DNA of 64,000 nucleotides, taken from Leifsonia sp052114085. GTDB taxonomy: Bacteria; Actinomycetota; Actinomycetes; Actinomycetales; Microbacteriaceae. The position numbers and the translations under genes are program-made. Location of the stretch: the NCBI RefSeq assembly GCF_052114085.1, contig NZ_JBFREB010000001.1, positions 806,001 to 870,000 of the forward strand. The letters run 5' to 3'. This document shows positions 63,359 through 64,000 of this stretch, in pieces. How positions within the stretch are numbered: the first letter of the stretch is position 1; every line of letters starts with the position of its first letter. The notes beneath the pieces were generated by a model. That model was not told the origin of the DNA. It worked only from the letters and a program-made list of their open reading frames with translations, and searched no databases.

Positions 63359-64000
63359 ATGGCCCCCCAGGACACTACCGAAATCTATATCGATCGTGAA
63401 TCCATCGAGGTGCACAAGAGGCATCTCACCGGAAACGAGCTGCGTAAGCTGGTTAGCCCGCACGCCGAGAACTTGTGGTTGGACGTAGCCGACGCGCAGG
63501 ACGACGCTGTCGCGCCGACAGAGCAGGTGGCCATTGAACCCGGAATGCGATTCTTTACCGACCGTCCGCGCACCATCTACATCGACAAGGCTCCCTACGT
63601 GGTGCGCACTGCCGTGCTGACCGAGATCGAGCTGCGTGCGCTGCCGTCGCCTCCCGTGCCGGCCGATCACGGTATCTGGAAGGACATCGTCGACGACCTC
63701 GATGACCCCATCAAGTCCGGCGAGCTTGTCCCCATCGCCAGCGGTGACCGGTTCTTCACCAGGCCTCTTCCGCAGAAGGACATCCACGTCACCGTGAATC
63801 GTCGTCCGGTAACCCTGCACAGCGCTTCGCAGACGGGAAGGTCGGTCAAGGAGAGCGCGATCGCTCAGGGTGTGCCCATCAAGATCGATTTCCTCCTGTC
63901 TCGCAAGGCAGGCGCGAAGTTCCAGCCAGTCGGCGACGATGAGTCCATTCGCACCCACAATGAGGACGAGTTTCGCGCTAACGACGGAGACGACAACTCG
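63359..64000 (+). CDS. Multiubiquitin domain protein, three tandem Ub-like domains (cut by window end)
   Basis: 214 residues are visible, no stop before 64,000. ATG 63359 has AGAGGAG 7 bp upstream. Three beta-grasp ubiquitin-like units are evident: residues about 8-68 (IYIDRESIEVHKRHLTGNEL to MRFFTDRP), 69-137 (TIYIDKAPYVVRTAVLTEIEL to DRFFTRP) and 138-214 (IHVTVNRRPVTLHSASQTGR to DEFRANDGDDNS). The first two end in the same R-F-F-T pattern. This matches the Multi_ubiq family, whose members sit beside E1-like ThiF, E2-like and JAB peptidase genes in predicted bacterial ubiquitin-like systems. The last residues fit the family C-terminus, so the stop is probably just outside. No Gly-Gly is seen at the domain ends. 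Partner genes would lie downstream. Confidence 0.85.
   Translation, partial: MAPQDTTEIYIDRESIEVHKRHLTGNELRKLVSPHAENLWLDVADAQDDAVAPTEQVAIEPGMRFFTDRPRTIYIDKAPYVVRTAVLTEIELRALPSPPVPADHGIWKDIVDDLDDPIKSGELVPIASGDRFFTRPLPQKDIHVTVNRRPVTLHSASQTGRSVKESAIAQGVPIKIDFLLSRKAGAKFQPVGDDESIRTHNEDEFRANDGDDNS

Noticed and set aside
58000..64000. Bil-type (BilABCD) assignment of the ubiquitin-like locus
   Set aside because: Only the Ub-like protein and regulators are in view; the E1, E2 and peptidase genes needed for such a name are outside the window.

Overview
The window comes from a high-GC actinobacterium, most likely a member of the Microbacteriaceae (Leifsonia/Microbacterium-like). The reasons are the gene order (infC-rpmI-rplT, trmH, pheST, argCJBDFH, tyrS, tlyA-nadK-recN, pyrG, xerD-parA-scpAB-rluB-tyrA-cmk-der), the heavy use of GTG starts with 1-11 bp gene overlaps, and several leaderless promoters in which a TANNNT box sits 6-8 bp before the start codon. 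Genus-level placement is inference.

Left part (1-40,640) is conserved chromosome. It begins inside an amidase gene, then has a gamma-glutamyltransferase and a DUF1844 gene on the minus strand. A translation block follows (infC with an ATC start, rpmI, rplT, an rRNA methyltransferase, pheS, pheT), then a small toxin-antitoxin-like pair. The arginine operon argC-J-B-D-F-H is preceded by a short, very arginine-rich leader peptide; argR and argG are not in the cluster. Next come repair, translation and NAD genes, CTP synthase, and a chromosome-segregation and tyrosine/pyrimidine block ending in der. A membrane alpha/beta hydrolase and a GT2 synthase plus GH18-like pair (probable exopolysaccharide) close this part.

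Middle part (40,868-51,910). An intact tRNA-Pro(GGG) marks the edge of an integrated mobile element. The minus strand carries, in transcription order, two small genes, an MT-A70 methyltransferase, small membrane/basic proteins, a VirD4/HerA-type DNA-transfer ATPase, a replication-relaxation protein, two related hypothetical proteins, an excisionase, a tyrosine integrase and a large serine recombinase. The tyrosine integrase gene contains a 45-bp piece matching the 3' half of a tRNA-Lys(CTT), an apparently unused attachment core. The serine recombinase frame runs through the tRNA-Pro terminator and stops inside tRNA-Pro. The element looks composite, with two integration systems. Its right end is not in the window.

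Right part (52,000-64,000) is accessory cargo of lower GC: many short hypothetical genes, a beta-helix protein with a near-consensus promoter, a DUF2188 protein, an HTH/CYTH pair, and a dNTP triphosphohydrolase that appears to start at CTG. At the right edge is a tight four-gene run: a sigma-like HTH protein, a second HTH-containing protein, an ImmA/IrrE metallopeptidase with C-terminal Cys clusters, and a protein of three tandem ubiquitin-like (multiubiquitin) domains cut by the window end. This is the most interesting locus: a bacterial ubiquitin-like conjugation system whose E1/E2-type enzymes would be expected just beyond 64,000, here joined to a protease/HTH regulatory set.
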